Of a DNA stretch of 64,000 nucleotides, positions 37,990-46,277 are shown one piece after another. The stretch lies in NCBI GenBank assembly GCA_017430225.1, contig JAFRNK010000002.1:1-64000 (forward strand), given 5' to 3'. The DNA is from Clostridia bacterium (GTDB taxonomy: Bacteria; Bacillota; Clostridia; Christensenellales; Aristaeellaceae). A program made the position numbers and the translations under genes. The notes below the pieces were generated by a model that saw only the letters and a list, made by a program, of their open reading frames with translations, searched no databases and had not been told where the DNA came from. Numbering within the stretch: position 1 is the stretch's first letter; the number at the start of each line of letters is the position of its first letter.

Positions 37990-38469
37990 TTATTGACCAG
38001 AATTGTTGCGGTTCATCAGGATCCCTTCAAACGCGATGACCAGCCGCGGGAACAGGAGCGGCACCAGCACCGCTACGGACTGGAACCACGGCAGGGTGAC
38101 GCCCAGGATCGCGATGACGCCGAGTCCGAGCATCCGGAGCGTATAACTCAGCTGGACGCGCTGCTTTCCGCGTTTGGCATCCTCGCTGAGCGGCTGCTCC
38201 TTCTCGTCTTCGTCGGTTTCCTCGTCGCCGTCCGCAGTCTCCGCTTCCGGCGTCTCGATCGGCTTCATGTCGTCTGCCGCCTTCTGGACCGTCAGCGCCA
38301 TGAGGAAAAAGTTCCCCACAGCCGCAGCCCAACCCAGCAGCGCGCCGGTCAACACGGTCCAGTCAAAACGCCCGATGATCAGGAAAACCGCGATCATCAG
38401 CACCGTCAGGATACCGGTCCCGAGGGCGATTCTCGCCGTTTCCTGACGGACAGCGGGTTGAACCTTCAC
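37990..38469 (-). CDS. AtpI-like membrane protein of the atp operon
   Basis: A 159-residue protein with four predicted transmembrane helices in two pairs (about 15-35, 41-60, 108-128, 130-148). Between them is a very acidic cytosolic loop (EAETADGDEETDEDEKEQ). Position between upp and atpB, size and GALLGWAAAVGNFFLMAL segment fit the loosely conserved AtpI/ATP-synthase subunit I family, thought to help c-ring assembly or Mg2+ supply. Start codon GTG with AAGGAG upstream. Confidence 0.75.
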   Translation of the reverse strand: MKVQPAVRQETARIALGTGILTVLMIAVFLIIGRFDWTVLTGALLGWAAAVGNFFLMALTVQKAADDMKPIETPEAETADGDEETDEDEKEQPLSEDAKRGKQRVQLSYTLRMLGLGVIAILGVTLPWFQSVAVLVPLLFPRLVIAFEGILMNRNNSGQ

Positions 38470-38480
38470 CTGGCTTCTCC

Positions 38481-39122
<642 letters not shown>

Positions 39123-39162
39123 TCAAAATTCGGGACAGCTTTCGTCCGAAAATATCCAATTT

Positions 39163-39192
39163 ATTATCTAATAAAAGACCACTTCTTGTCAA
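39163..39192 (-). promoter_or_regulatory. Promoter of the upp-atp operon
   Basis: Minus strand: -35 TTGACA (39187-39192), 18 bases, -10 GATAAT (39163-39168). The 50-base leader could form a small hairpin TTCGGAC/GTCCCGAA and carries GAGGAGG before the upp ATG. Confidence 0.72.
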
Positions 39193-39262
39193 GGGCAGAA
39201 ACGGCAGGTTTTTCTGCAAAAAAACCATTTTTAAAAATTTATAAATTATTTCGCAAAATATA

Positions 39263-39291
39263 TTGACAGGCGATGTACTTTGTTGTATTAT
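39263..39291 (+). promoter_or_regulatory. Promoter of the leader ORF-PadR-DUF4097 operon
   Basis: -35 TTGACA (39263-39268), 17 bases, -10 TATTAT (39286-39291). The leader is about 155 bases to PadR and contains the short ORF at 39376. Confidence 0.75.
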
Positions 39292-39375
39292 TTATTTGCA
39301 TTCATCAAGTATATATTCTTTGATGAACCGCGGCACACCATGACATGACTGACCATCATTGGGGAGGCGAAGCGT

Positions 39376-39432
39376 ATGACTTTCAAATTTGCCTTATTCT
39401 GCACAGGAATTATTATTATCAATTATCTGTAA
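39376..39432 (+). CDS. Possible 18-residue hydrophobic leader peptide upstream of padR
   Basis: ATG at 39376 is preceded by GGGGAGG (39361-39367) and followed by 18 codons to TAA (39430-39432): MTFKFALFCTGIIIINYL. The peptide is almost entirely hydrophobic apart from Lys4. It ends 16 bases before the padR start. It may be a leader peptide, a tiny membrane protein or a chance ORF; the ribosome-binding site argues for translation. Confidence 0.45.
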   Translation: MTFKFALFCTGIIIINYL

Positions 39433-39448
39433 CTAAGGAGGGCTGACC

Positions 39449-39799
39449 ATGGCATTGTCATCGGATATTCTTCGCGGATATACGGACACGATCCTGCTTA
39501 AATGCCTGAGCGAAGGCGACAGCTATGGCTACCAGATGATCAAGCAGATCGCCCGGCTGAGCAACGGCGCGCTGGAACTCAAGGAGCCAACGCTGTACAC
39601 CGCATTCCGGCGGCTCAGTCAGGACGGACTGATCGACAGTTACTGGGGCGACGAGCAGAGCGGGGCGCGAAGGCGCTATTACCGGCTGACCGAAAAGGGT
39701 CTGGAGCGTCTGATTTCGGAGCAGCAGGCCTGGCTTGAGACCCGCCGCACGCTGGATTTGCTGCTGCTGAACAATCCTGCTGAAGCGCAGAGTATTTAG
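39449..39799 (+). CDS. PadR-family transcriptional regulator
   Basis: A 116-residue winged-helix repressor. Typical PadR layout: RGYTDTILLKCLSEGDSYGYQM at residues 8-29, LKEPTLYTAFRRLSQDGLIDSYW (recognition helix), wing RRYYRLTEKG, then a short dimerisation helix. PadR regulators often respond to small ligands or cell-envelope stress. Twelve bases upstream of the DUF4097 gene, which it probably controls together with itself. RBS AAGGAGG. Confidence 0.9.
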   Translation: MALSSDILRGYTDTILLKCLSEGDSYGYQMIKQIARLSNGALELKEPTLYTAFRRLSQDGLIDSYWGDEQSGARRRYYRLTEKGLERLISEQQAWLETRRTLDLLLLNNPAEAQSI

Positions 39800-39811
39800 G
39801 AGGACACCGAT

Positions 39812-40930
39812 ATGTATCAGAAGATTCTCGATATTACGGACGAACTGTTCCGGGACGTTGAAATGACGGAAGAAGCACAGGTCCTCAAGGAGGAACTCAC
39901 CGCTGACCTGAACGAACGCTTTGCCGACCTGCTGGCAGGCGGCGTCAGCGAAGATGAAGCCGCCCGCCAGATCAGGGCGGACCTCGCCGATTTCGGCGAA
40001 CTGACCAAGCGTTTCCCCCACCGCCAGCGTTCCCTCACTCCCATTGCTCCGGATACCTTTCCCGCTCTGAACGTGACGGAGATCCGGGTGAACCTGGGCT
40101 CAGACGACCTTGAGGTCCTGCCTTCCGAGGATCAGCAGATCCACCTGGAACTCATCGGCGGCGATGGGGCGCAGTGGCACAGCGAGATGAACGGCGGCTG
40201 CCTGGCGCTGGAGATCGTCCGGCCGGAAGAAACTTTCAAGAAACCGGAGCAGCAGCCGGACAACCTCAGCGGGTGGCTGCTCAGGACGCTCAACGTCATC
40301 GCGACCCGCATCGAACAGGAGTGCTGCCACGGAATCATCCGTGTACCCGCCGGCTGGCGCAGGGCGATGGAAATCACTTCTGGCAGCGGGGATGTCCGGG
40401 TCAACCTGCCGCTCGACACGCTTACGCTGCGCACCGGCAGCGGCGACGTGGACGTGTACCTTTTTGAAGGCTGCAAGCAGACAAGGATCAACACCGCAAG
40501 CGGAGACGCGAACGTCAAAGGGACCGCCGGGACTATCACCGTCGGCACTGCGAGCGGCGATATCAGCCTGACCGGACAGGCAGACGCACTCCGGATCACG
40601 ACTGCAAGCGGAGATGCTGAACTGACCCAGGTCAAGACAGGCTCCCTGGAATGCAAAATGACTTCAGGCGACTTCGAATTCCAGGGCGAGGCACGGGAGA
40701 TCGACTACAAGTCCGTTTCCGGCGACGTCGATATCATCCTTCACGGCGCCGTCGAGCGCATCCACGGCTCCACCGTTTCCGGAGACGCGGAGATCCGCCT
40801 GGCTGATGCCCAGCCCGCGAGCGCACAGGCCAGTTCCGTTTCCGGCGACATCCGTCTCTCCTGTCAGGAGGGGCCCGGTGCCGCGAAAATTAAGCTGAAC
40901 AGCGTTTCGGGCGACATCACGGTCGTATAA
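39812..40930 (+). CDS. DUF4097-type beta-repeat protein with N-terminal helical prefix
   Basis: A 372-residue protein. Residues about 1-70 form a helical segment like the permease-prefix/HAAS domain seen with PadR partners (LDITDELFRDVEM; DEAARQIRADLADFGEL). From about 85 on it is a right-handed beta-repeat with Ser-Gly-Asp at regular intervals (SGSGDVRVN, TGSGDVDVY, TASGDANV, TASGDISL, TASGDAEL, MTSGDFEF, SVSGDVDI, TVSGDAEI, SVSGDIRL, SVSGDITV), the LiaG/DUF4097 pattern. It has no signal peptide or transmembrane helix. Function unknown; usually linked to cell-envelope stress control. Confidence 0.87.
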   Translation: MYQKILDITDELFRDVEMTEEAQVLKEELTADLNERFADLLAGGVSEDEAARQIRADLADFGELTKRFPHRQRSLTPIAPDTFPALNVTEIRVNLGSDDLEVLPSEDQQIHLELIGGDGAQWHSEMNGGCLALEIVRPEETFKKPEQQPDNLSGWLLRTLNVIATRIEQECCHGIIRVPAGWRRAMEITSGSGDVRVNLPLDTLTLRTGSGDVDVYLFEGCKQTRINTASGDANVKGTAGTITVGTASGDISLTGQADALRITTASGDAELTQVKTGSLECKMTSGDFEFQGEAREIDYKSVSGDVDIILHGAVERIHGSTVSGDAEIRLADAQPASAQASSVSGDIRLSCQEGPGAAKIKLNSVSGDITVV

Positions 40931-40948
40931 TCCGCAGCGCGCTTTCAG

Positions 40949-40975
40949 AACCGCCGTGTTTTTCGGCGGTTTTTT
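40949..40975 (+). terminator. Terminator of the PadR-DUF4097 operon
   Basis: AACCGCCG (40949-40956) pairs with CGGCGGTT (40964-40971), followed by TTTT through 40975. Loop TGTTTTT. Confidence 0.88.
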
Positions 40976-41020
40976 CATATGCGGATACCGCCGCAGCCTC
41001 AAATGGGCAGGCCGCTCTGT

Positions 41021-41049
41021 TTGACATCGGCAGACAGAGGTGGTAGAAT
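41021..41049 (+). promoter_or_regulatory. Promoter of the ACT-rsmD-coaD operon
   Basis: -35 TTGACA (41021-41026), 17 bases, -10 TAGAAT (41044-41049); leader about 20 bases with GGAGGA before the ATG at 41078. Confidence 0.75.
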
Positions 41050-41077
41050 AAGACAATTGCTGGAGGAGGACGGAAAC

Positions 41078-41497
41078 ATGCTCAGACAATTATCTGTCTT
41101 TATTGAAAACAACCAGGGTTCCCTCGCCGACCTGACACAGGCCCTCGAATCGAAGGGCATCATCATCCACTCGCTCGCGCTGGCGGACGCTTCGCGCTTC
41201 GGCGTGGTGCGTGCCATCGTCAGCCAGCCGGACCTGGCCCTGCAGACGCTGCAGGAAGCCGGATACTCCGGATGCCTTACGGAGGTCGTGGGCGTCAAGG
41301 CCCCCGATGAAAGCGCGGGCCTGACAGCCGCCCTGAGAGCGCTGGGCGAGCATGCGATCGACATCGAATACCTGTACATGATCAAGGCCACTGACGGTGT
41401 CCGGACGCTGGTGTTCGGCGTCGCCGACACTGCCCGCAGCGAGGCCGTGCTCTCCGAAGCCGGCTACGAGCTCGCTCAGGAAAGCAAAATGGATTAA
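41078..41497 (+). CDS. Tandem ACT-domain protein
   Basis: A 139-residue protein made of two ACT domains (about 1-65 and 70-139), each with a beta-alpha-beta-beta-alpha-beta layout: LRQLSVFIENNQGSLADLT opens the first and HAIDIEYLYMIKATDGVRTLVFGV belongs to the second. Stand-alone ACT pairs bind amino acids and often regulate amino-acid enzymes. The start at 41078 was chosen because of GGAGGA upstream and because the longer frame begins before the promoter. First gene of a rightward cluster with rsmD and coaD. Confidence 0.87.
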   Translation: MLRQLSVFIENNQGSLADLTQALESKGIIIHSLALADASRFGVVRAIVSQPDLALQTLQEAGYSGCLTEVVGVKAPDESAGLTAALRALGEHAIDIEYLYMIKATDGVRTLVFGVADTARSEAVLSEAGYELAQESKMD

Positions 41498-41521
41498 TCA
41501 CTGCCCCAGGAGGCTGTACGC

Positions 41522-42331
41522 ATGTCAAATCCCGGCAAAAAGAAACAAAAGAAAATCAAGCCGATTTCCAAGCCGTACCTGCGCGGAAATCCGATGAGCA
41601 AGCTGGTGGTGACCCGCGCGCTCAAGCTGATGGTTTATCCGCTCATCTTCATGCTGGTCAACCTGTTCGCCGGCGCGCCGCTGGCGCTGGACAACCTGCC
41701 CTTTCTGCGCATCGTGCTAAACGTGCTGCTGATCGTTTTCTGCATCGCGCTTCTCTACAACAACGGCCAGGGCACCGGCTACGGCGATATCACCCTCGCG
41801 GAAATCATGTACAACCACGATCAGGAAGGCAAGCCCGTTTCCGCGCAGGACCGGGACCGCTGCTTCCATCCCCTCAAAGGGGCCGTTACAGCCTTCCTGG
41901 CTTACCTGCCGCTGCTGATCGTCGCCGTCATATTCGCCCTGACCGTCAAGCGCCAGGAATTCGTATTGCCGGCACTGCCCTCCTGGGTCCAGGCCTTCCA
42001 GAACCAGAAAGACCTGATGCTGCCCCTGCAGTACTACCAGACCACAGAACCCGTCACCGCGGGCACCATCCTGCTGTTGGTCATGCGGCTGATGATCTAC
42101 CCCTACATCAACCTTGTAGGCGCGCGGAACGCCGACCTGACCCTGCTCATGGACCGCCTGGCCCCGCTCACGCTGAGCCTGCCCTTTATCGGATACGCGG
42201 TCGGTTACCTGCGCGGGCGTTACAGCCGTGCGATGCTGCACGGCAACATGGCTGCCGCGGACCGCAAGCGCAGGCGGAAGGCCCGCAAAGCAGCCCCGCG
42301 TAAGCCCAAGAACACCACGGAACTGGTCTGA
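41522..42331 (+). CDS. Hypothetical membrane protein, RDD-like size
   Basis: A 269-residue protein with about five transmembrane segments (roughly 30-50, 58-78, 122-142, 178-198, 207-227), flanked by Lys/Arg-rich cytosolic ends (KKKQKKIKP at the start; KRRRKARKAAPRKPK at the end). I do not recognise a family. Its ATG has AGGAGG eight bases upstream. It ends in TGATG, sharing bases with the rsmD start, so it is cotranslated with rsmD. Confidence 0.72.
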   Translation: MSNPGKKKQKKIKPISKPYLRGNPMSKLVVTRALKLMVYPLIFMLVNLFAGAPLALDNLPFLRIVLNVLLIVFCIALLYNNGQGTGYGDITLAEIMYNHDQEGKPVSAQDRDRCFHPLKGAVTAFLAYLPLLIVAVIFALTVKRQEFVLPALPSWVQAFQNQKDLMLPLQYYQTTEPVTAGTILLLVMRLMIYPYINLVGARNADLTLLMDRLAPLTLSLPFIGYAVGYLRGRYSRAMLHGNMAAADRKRRRKARKAAPRKPKNTTELV

Positions 42332-42873
42332 TGCGGATCATCGCGGGCGAATACCGTTCCCGGCCACTCACCGCCCCGAAGGGAACGAACACCCGCCCCA
42401 CGCTCGACCAGACCCGTGAGGCGCTGTTCAATATCCTCCAGGGCCGCGTGGAAGGCACGCGCTTTCTCGACCTCTACGCCGGTTCCGGCGCGGTCGCCCT
42501 CGAAGCGGTCAGCCGCGGCGCCGCAAGCGCCGTACTCTGTGACCAGGCTCATGCCGCGTGCGCCTGTATCCGGGAAAACATCCGCAAACTCGGCTGTGAC
42601 TCCCGGACCCGGCTGATGGAAATGCCGGACCAGCGCGCTGTCGCAATGCTGGCCAGGGAAGGAGCACAGTTCGATCTGATTTATCTGGACCCCCCCTATG
42701 CCATGGATCTGACGCCGGTACTCGCCGCGCTGAAAGAAGCCGATCTCCTCGCGCCTGACGGGCTGATCATCGCCGAGCACGACGCGTCCACGGAGATTAC
42801 ACTTCCCGAAGGCTGGCGACTCACCCGCCGCAAGGTCTACCGCGATACCGCGCTGAGTTTTTACGCTGTCTGA
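42331..42873 (+). CDS. rsmD: 16S rRNA (guanine966-N2)-methyltransferase RsmD
   Basis: A 180-residue SAM-dependent methyltransferase modifying G966 of 16S rRNA. N-terminal MRIIAGEYRSRPL, RPTLDQTREALFNIL and the SAM motif FLDLYAGSGAVALEAVSRGA (about 45-64) are diagnostic, as is the catalytic IYLDPPY motif (about 111-117). It lies in the conserved rsmD-coaD pair. Confidence 0.95.
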   Translation: MRIIAGEYRSRPLTAPKGTNTRPTLDQTREALFNILQGRVEGTRFLDLYAGSGAVALEAVSRGAASAVLCDQAHAACACIRENIRKLGCDSRTRLMEMPDQRAVAMLAREGAQFDLIYLDPPYAMDLTPVLAALKEADLLAPDGLIIAEHDASTEITLPEGWRLTRRKVYRDTALSFYAV

Positions 42874-42896
42874 CGTCTTTATGTGAAGGAGAACGC

Positions 42897-43400
42897 ATGA
42901 GCCCGGTTATCTGTCTGTACGCCGGCAGTTTCGACCCCGTGACCAACGGTCATCTGAGCCTGATCCGTCGCGCGTCCGAACACTTTGACAAAGTATTTGT
43001 CGCCGTGATGCGCAATCCCGCGAAACAGGGCGCGTTCCCGATCGGCGAGCGCATGCGGATGCTCGCGGACGTCTGCGAGCCTTTCGCCAACGTCAGAGTA
43101 CTGACCGCGGAAGGGCTGACCCGCGCGCTGGCCGCCCAGCTCAACGCGACTGTACTCCTGCGCGGCTTGCGCGGCATGCAGGACCTGGACAGCGAACTGA
43201 CCATGGCCCGCGTGAACCGCCGCCTGAATCCCGCACTGGACACCGTCTTTTTCGCGCCGGAAGAAGGCTGCGAATCCATCAGTTCCAGCCTGGTCAGGGA
43301 ACTGGCTTCCCTGGGCGCCGATATCGACTCTTTTGTCCCTCCGCAGGTGAGGGATCATATCATAAAACACTATGCCAAAGGAGGGCCCAACAATGGCTGA
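42897..43400 (+). CDS. coaD: Phosphopantetheine adenylyltransferase
   Basis: A 167-residue nucleotidyltransferase catalysing the penultimate step of coenzyme A synthesis. The HIGH-type motif is TNGH at residues 16-19 in AGSFDPVTNGHL; RGLRGMQDLDSEL (about 91-103) and the ISSSLVREL motif near 129-137 are canonical. RBS AAGGAG. Its 3' end overlaps the following coiled-coil gene by eight bases. Confidence 0.97.
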   Translation: MSPVICLYAGSFDPVTNGHLSLIRRASEHFDKVFVAVMRNPAKQGAFPIGERMRMLADVCEPFANVRVLTAEGLTRALAAQLNATVLLRGLRGMQDLDSELTMARVNRRLNPALDTVFFAPEEGCESISSSLVRELASLGADIDSFVPPQVRDHIIKHYAKGGPNNG

Positions 43401-44040
43401 CAGCAGACTGCGGGTATTTGACTATGTGGATCAGCTGAACGTGATCCTTGACAGAGCGACCAAGGTGCCGCTTTCCACGCGCGTCGTGGTCGATAAGCAG
43501 GAAGTCAAGCAGATCCTGCAGCGCGTGGAGTCCAGCATCGATCCGGACATCCGGACCGCCAAGGACATCATCCAGCAGTATGACGAACTCATCCAGAAAG
43601 CCAACCGCCAGGCCGAGCAGGTGACCAGCGAAGCCAACGAAGCTGCCCGCCGCGCTGTGGATGACGCCAACGCGCGCGCCCAGACGGCCCTGCAGGAGGC
43701 GCAGGCCCGCGCCACGGATATCTCCCGCGACGCCGCGGACAAAGCCAACGCCATGGTTGCGGACGCCCAAGCCCGCGCAGCCGCGATGATTGCAGACGCC
43801 CAGGCCCGCGCGGAACAGCTGGTCGCCGACAGCACCATCACACAGCGCGCCAACGCCGAAGCGGCCCAGCTGCTGCAGCGCACGCACATGGACTGCGATC
43901 AGTACCGCCTCAATACCGAAAACAGCATCCAGCAGACCCTCGAACGGGCCGACGGGATGCTGAGTGCCCAGCTCGACCAGCTCCGCCGCCTGCGCCAGTC
44001 TTTTGACTCGCGCCAGAGCGACATGGTCGAAGAGCTGTAA
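43393..44040 (+). CDS. Coiled-coil protein downstream of coaD
   Basis: A 215-residue cytosolic protein. Residues about 1-55 form a short globular start (RVFDYVDQLNVILDRATKVPL); about 60-165 are a long Ala/Gln/Arg-rich coiled coil with near-heptad repeats (ANRQAEQVTSEANEAARRA; DAQARAAAMIADAQARAEQL), then a second helix pair. It resembles ATP-synthase-b-like or DivIVA-like proteins that commonly follow coaD in Clostridia, with no known activity. The ATG at 43393 has AAGGAGGG seven bases upstream; the longer frame starts inside coaD. Ends with a strong terminator. Confidence 0.8.
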   Translation: MADSRLRVFDYVDQLNVILDRATKVPLSTRVVVDKQEVKQILQRVESSIDPDIRTAKDIIQQYDELIQKANRQAEQVTSEANEAARRAVDDANARAQTALQEAQARATDISRDAADKANAMVADAQARAAAMIADAQARAEQLVADSTITQRANAEAAQLLQRTHMDCDQYRLNTENSIQQTLERADGMLSAQLDQLRRLRQSFDSRQSDMVEEL

Positions 44041-44055
44041 CCCGGATAATCACAG

Positions 44056-44083
44056 CACACCCGTTCGCGCGGGTGTGTTTTTT
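44056..44083 (+). terminator. Terminator of the coaD cluster
   Basis: CACACCCG (44056-44063) pairs with CGGGTGTG (44070-44077), followed by TTTTTT (44078-44083). Confidence 0.9.
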
Positions 44084-44106
44084 CATGCATTGTTCTTATA
44101 TGAATA

Positions 44107-44559
44107 TTACAGACGTTCCTTCCAGTGCTTCAGCTGGGAAAGCTGTCCGTCAAACAACTTCCTGCGCTCCGCGTCCGGCGTGTTTTCGGGGTTGGGCATA
44201 TGGCCGACCAGGAAGTCCAGCAGGGAGTCCTTGGTCGCATAGGCAAATTTTCCGTCCGCGTAGCACCATTTGCAGTAATCCTCGTTGAAGTTCCCGTCCG
44301 GTTCCCGGCTGATATAATCGTCCTCGCTCAGCGGCATGCCGCAGCACTGACAGTAGAGCTGCCGCGGCGACCCCAGAAGCGTATTGATGGACACGTTGAA
44401 TTCGCGGGACAGGATCCGCAGGGTATCGGTGCCCGGCTGCGTCTCCCCGTTTTCCCAGCGGCTGACCGCCTGCCTGGTCACCATCACGCGTTCGGCCATC
44501 TGGTCCTGGGTCAAGCCGTTCTTTTCCCTCAATGTTTTCAGAATCTCACAGATTTCCAT
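44107..44559 (-). CDS. XRE-type regulator with a C-terminal zinc ribbon
   Basis: A 150-residue protein. Residues about 3-58 are a Cro/CI helix-turn-helix (LREKNGLTQDQMAERVMVTRQAVSRWENG). From about 68 a putative zinc ribbon has CQCCGMPL and YCKWCYADGKF, giving four Cys ligands, and the rest is helical. This arrangement is common in Clostridia; the ligand of the zinc ribbon is unknown. Transcribed leftward from its own promoter, divergent from the sugar kinase gene, which it could regulate. Confidence 0.87.
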   Translation of the reverse strand: MEICEILKTLREKNGLTQDQMAERVMVTRQAVSRWENGETQPGTDTLRILSREFNVSINTLLGSPRQLYCQCCGMPLSEDDYISREPDGNFNEDYCKWCYADGKFAYATKDSLLDFLVGHMPNPENTPDAERRKLFDGQLSQLKHWKERL

Positions 44560-44591
44560 AACACATTCCTCCCTCTTTCCTGTGTAATGTC

Positions 44592-44636
44592 ATTATATCC
44601 CCGCCCGATCCCGGAAGCAAGCAACCCGCTGTTGCT
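44592..44636 (-). promoter_or_regulatory. Promoter and possible operator of the XRE gene
   Basis: Minus strand: -35 TTGCTT (44615-44620), 17 bases, -10 TATAAT (44592-44597). An adjacent inverted repeat AGCAAC-5-GTTGCT (44620-44636) touches the -35 and might be an operator for this or the divergent promoter. Confidence 0.62.
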
Positions 44637-44679
44637 GTTCAAAAAGGGATCCAATTTGATTCGTTTTCCTGAACCAGCG

Positions 44680-44708
44680 TTGCCATTCAGGACGCAAGAT
44701 GATAGAAT
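44680..44708 (+). promoter_or_regulatory. Promoter of the FGGY kinase gene
   Basis: -35 TTGCCA (44680-44685), 17 bases, -10 TAGAAT (44703-44708). Divergent from the XRE promoter. Confidence 0.65.
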
Positions 44709-44738
44709 AGCCATGAGATTTTGCCGGGAGGAACAGCC

Positions 44739-46244
44739 ATGAAATACATCCTGACTCTGGACGCGGGCACGACCGGCGTAAAATGCGCGGCATTCACCAG
44801 GGACGGCAGTTCGCTGTTCAGCACCGTCGTCACCTATCCCACACGCTATCCCGCCCTCGGCTGGGCCCAGCAGAAGCCCGAAGAACAAGCCACAGCGTCC
44901 GTTCAGGCGATCCGTTCGGCGCTCGAGCACCTTCCGGCCGGAGATTGTGAAGCGCTGGTCTTCACCGGTACGATGAACGGCTGCATTCCTGTCGACGCGG
45001 ACGGAAACGCCCTCTACGACAACCTGATCCACAGCGATCTGCGCGCGGAGCCGGAAACGGAGACGATCCGCAGGGCCATTCCCCTTGATGAATACTTCGC
45101 CGTGACAGGCAACCGGATCGACGTCCACAGCGGGCTGCCCAAATATATGTGGCTGAAAGCGCATGAGCCGGAAGTATACAACCGCGCGGCTGCTTTCGTA
45201 AATATCAAGGATTACCTGTACGGGCGCGCGACCGGGCTGACCGGGTGCACCGATCTGACTGACGCTTCCCTGTGCAGCTGCCTGGACCTGCGCACCGGCG
45301 GCTGGGCCTGGGATATCTTGACCGAATGCGGGATCGATCATCAGAAAATGCCGCAGCTGCGCCCATCCTTTGACACAAGCGGAAAAGTGAGCGCGGATTT
45401 TGCAGCCCTGACCGGCCTGAAACAGGGCCTGCCCGTCGCCGTCGGCGCGGGTGACGGCGCGTGCGCCGCGCACGGCGCGAGAAGTCAGACAGTCGGCGAT
45501 ACCTATATGAACATCGGCTCTTCCGCATGGGTCAGCACCATGAGCGAAAAGCCGGTCAGCGATACGCGCCTGTTCAATTACTTTGACAATGACGGCAGGC
45601 ACTACAACGTCTGCGGCACTGTCCAGAGCGGCGCCGCGGCCTTCGACTGGGCTGCGCAAAACCTGTTCGGCTCGTCAGGGGCGGACGTCGATCCGGAAAC
45701 GGTGGAAGCTTGGGCCAGTCAGGTTTCGCCCGGCGCGGAGGGAGTTTTCTTCCTGCCCACGCTGATGGGTGAACGCACTCCCTGGTGGACCGCCCAGGCA
45801 TCCGGCACACTGATCGGGTTCACGCTGTCCCACGACCGGAGACACATCGCCCGCGCCGTTTACGAAGGCATCATGCAGTCGCTGCACATGTGCGGCGCGA
45901 TCCTGGCGGAAAATGGCCTGCCGGCCTCCCGGCTGACGCTGGTCGGCGGCGGCGCGAAGAGCGCACTCTGGGCTAAGATGGCCGCGGATATGTTCGGTGT
46001 ACCGGTCCGCGTCCACCAGACCCCGCGCGAAGCCACCTCCCTCGGCGCTGCGCTGACCGCCGGCGTGGGCATCGGCTGGTACCGCGATTTCGCCGACGCA
46101 TCCCAGTGCATCCGCATACAAAAAGAGCTGACACCGCAGCAGTCAGTCCACGAAATCTATCAAAAACACTTCAAGCTGTACCGTTCCTTGTATCCGACGA
46201 TCAGGGACGCCTATGAAGCAATTTACCGGTTCCAGACAGAGTAA
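44739..46244 (+). CDS. FGGY-family carbohydrate kinase
   Basis: A 501-residue ATP-dependent sugar kinase (xylulokinase/gluconokinase-like). DAGTTGVK at residues 7-14 is the first phosphate loop; the C-terminal half has the second domain with GAGDGACAAHGA (about 237-248) and VGGGAKSALWAKMAADMFG (about 404-422). The substrate cannot be told from sequence; it is divergent enough from xylulokinase to be left open. The ATG at 44739 has GGGAGGA upstream. Neighbours on the other strand are a sugar-phosphate dehydrogenase and a PfkB kinase, so a shared ketose or polyol pathway is plausible. Confidence 0.88.
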   Translation: MKYILTLDAGTTGVKCAAFTRDGSSLFSTVVTYPTRYPALGWAQQKPEEQATASVQAIRSALEHLPAGDCEALVFTGTMNGCIPVDADGNALYDNLIHSDLRAEPETETIRRAIPLDEYFAVTGNRIDVHSGLPKYMWLKAHEPEVYNRAAAFVNIKDYLYGRATGLTGCTDLTDASLCSCLDLRTGGWAWDILTECGIDHQKMPQLRPSFDTSGKVSADFAALTGLKQGLPVAVGAGDGACAAHGARSQTVGDTYMNIGSSAWVSTMSEKPVSDTRLFNYFDNDGRHYNVCGTVQSGAAAFDWAAQNLFGSSGADVDPETVEAWASQVSPGAEGVFFLPTLMGERTPWWTAQASGTLIGFTLSHDRRHIARAVYEGIMQSLHMCGAILAENGLPASRLTLVGGGAKSALWAKMAADMFGVPVRVHQTPREATSLGAALTAGVGIGWYRDFADASQCIRIQKELTPQQSVHEIYQKHFKLYRSLYPTIRDAYEAIYRFQTE

Positions 46245-46248
46245 GACA

Positions 46249-46273
46249 ATGGCGCCGGCCAGGCCGGCGCCAT
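46249..46273. terminator. Very GC-rich hairpin between convergent genes
   Basis: ATGGCGCCGGCC (46249-46260) and GGCCGGCGCCAT (46262-46273) form an inverted repeat with a tiny loop. It separates the kinase gene from the convergent dehydrogenase gene; T-tracts are weak on both sides. Confidence 0.7.
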
Positions 46274-46277
46274 CAGT

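Noticed and set aside
39812..40930. CRISPR-like repetition
   Set aside because: The periodicity is protein-level (SGD repeats in one open frame), not spaced identical DNA repeats.
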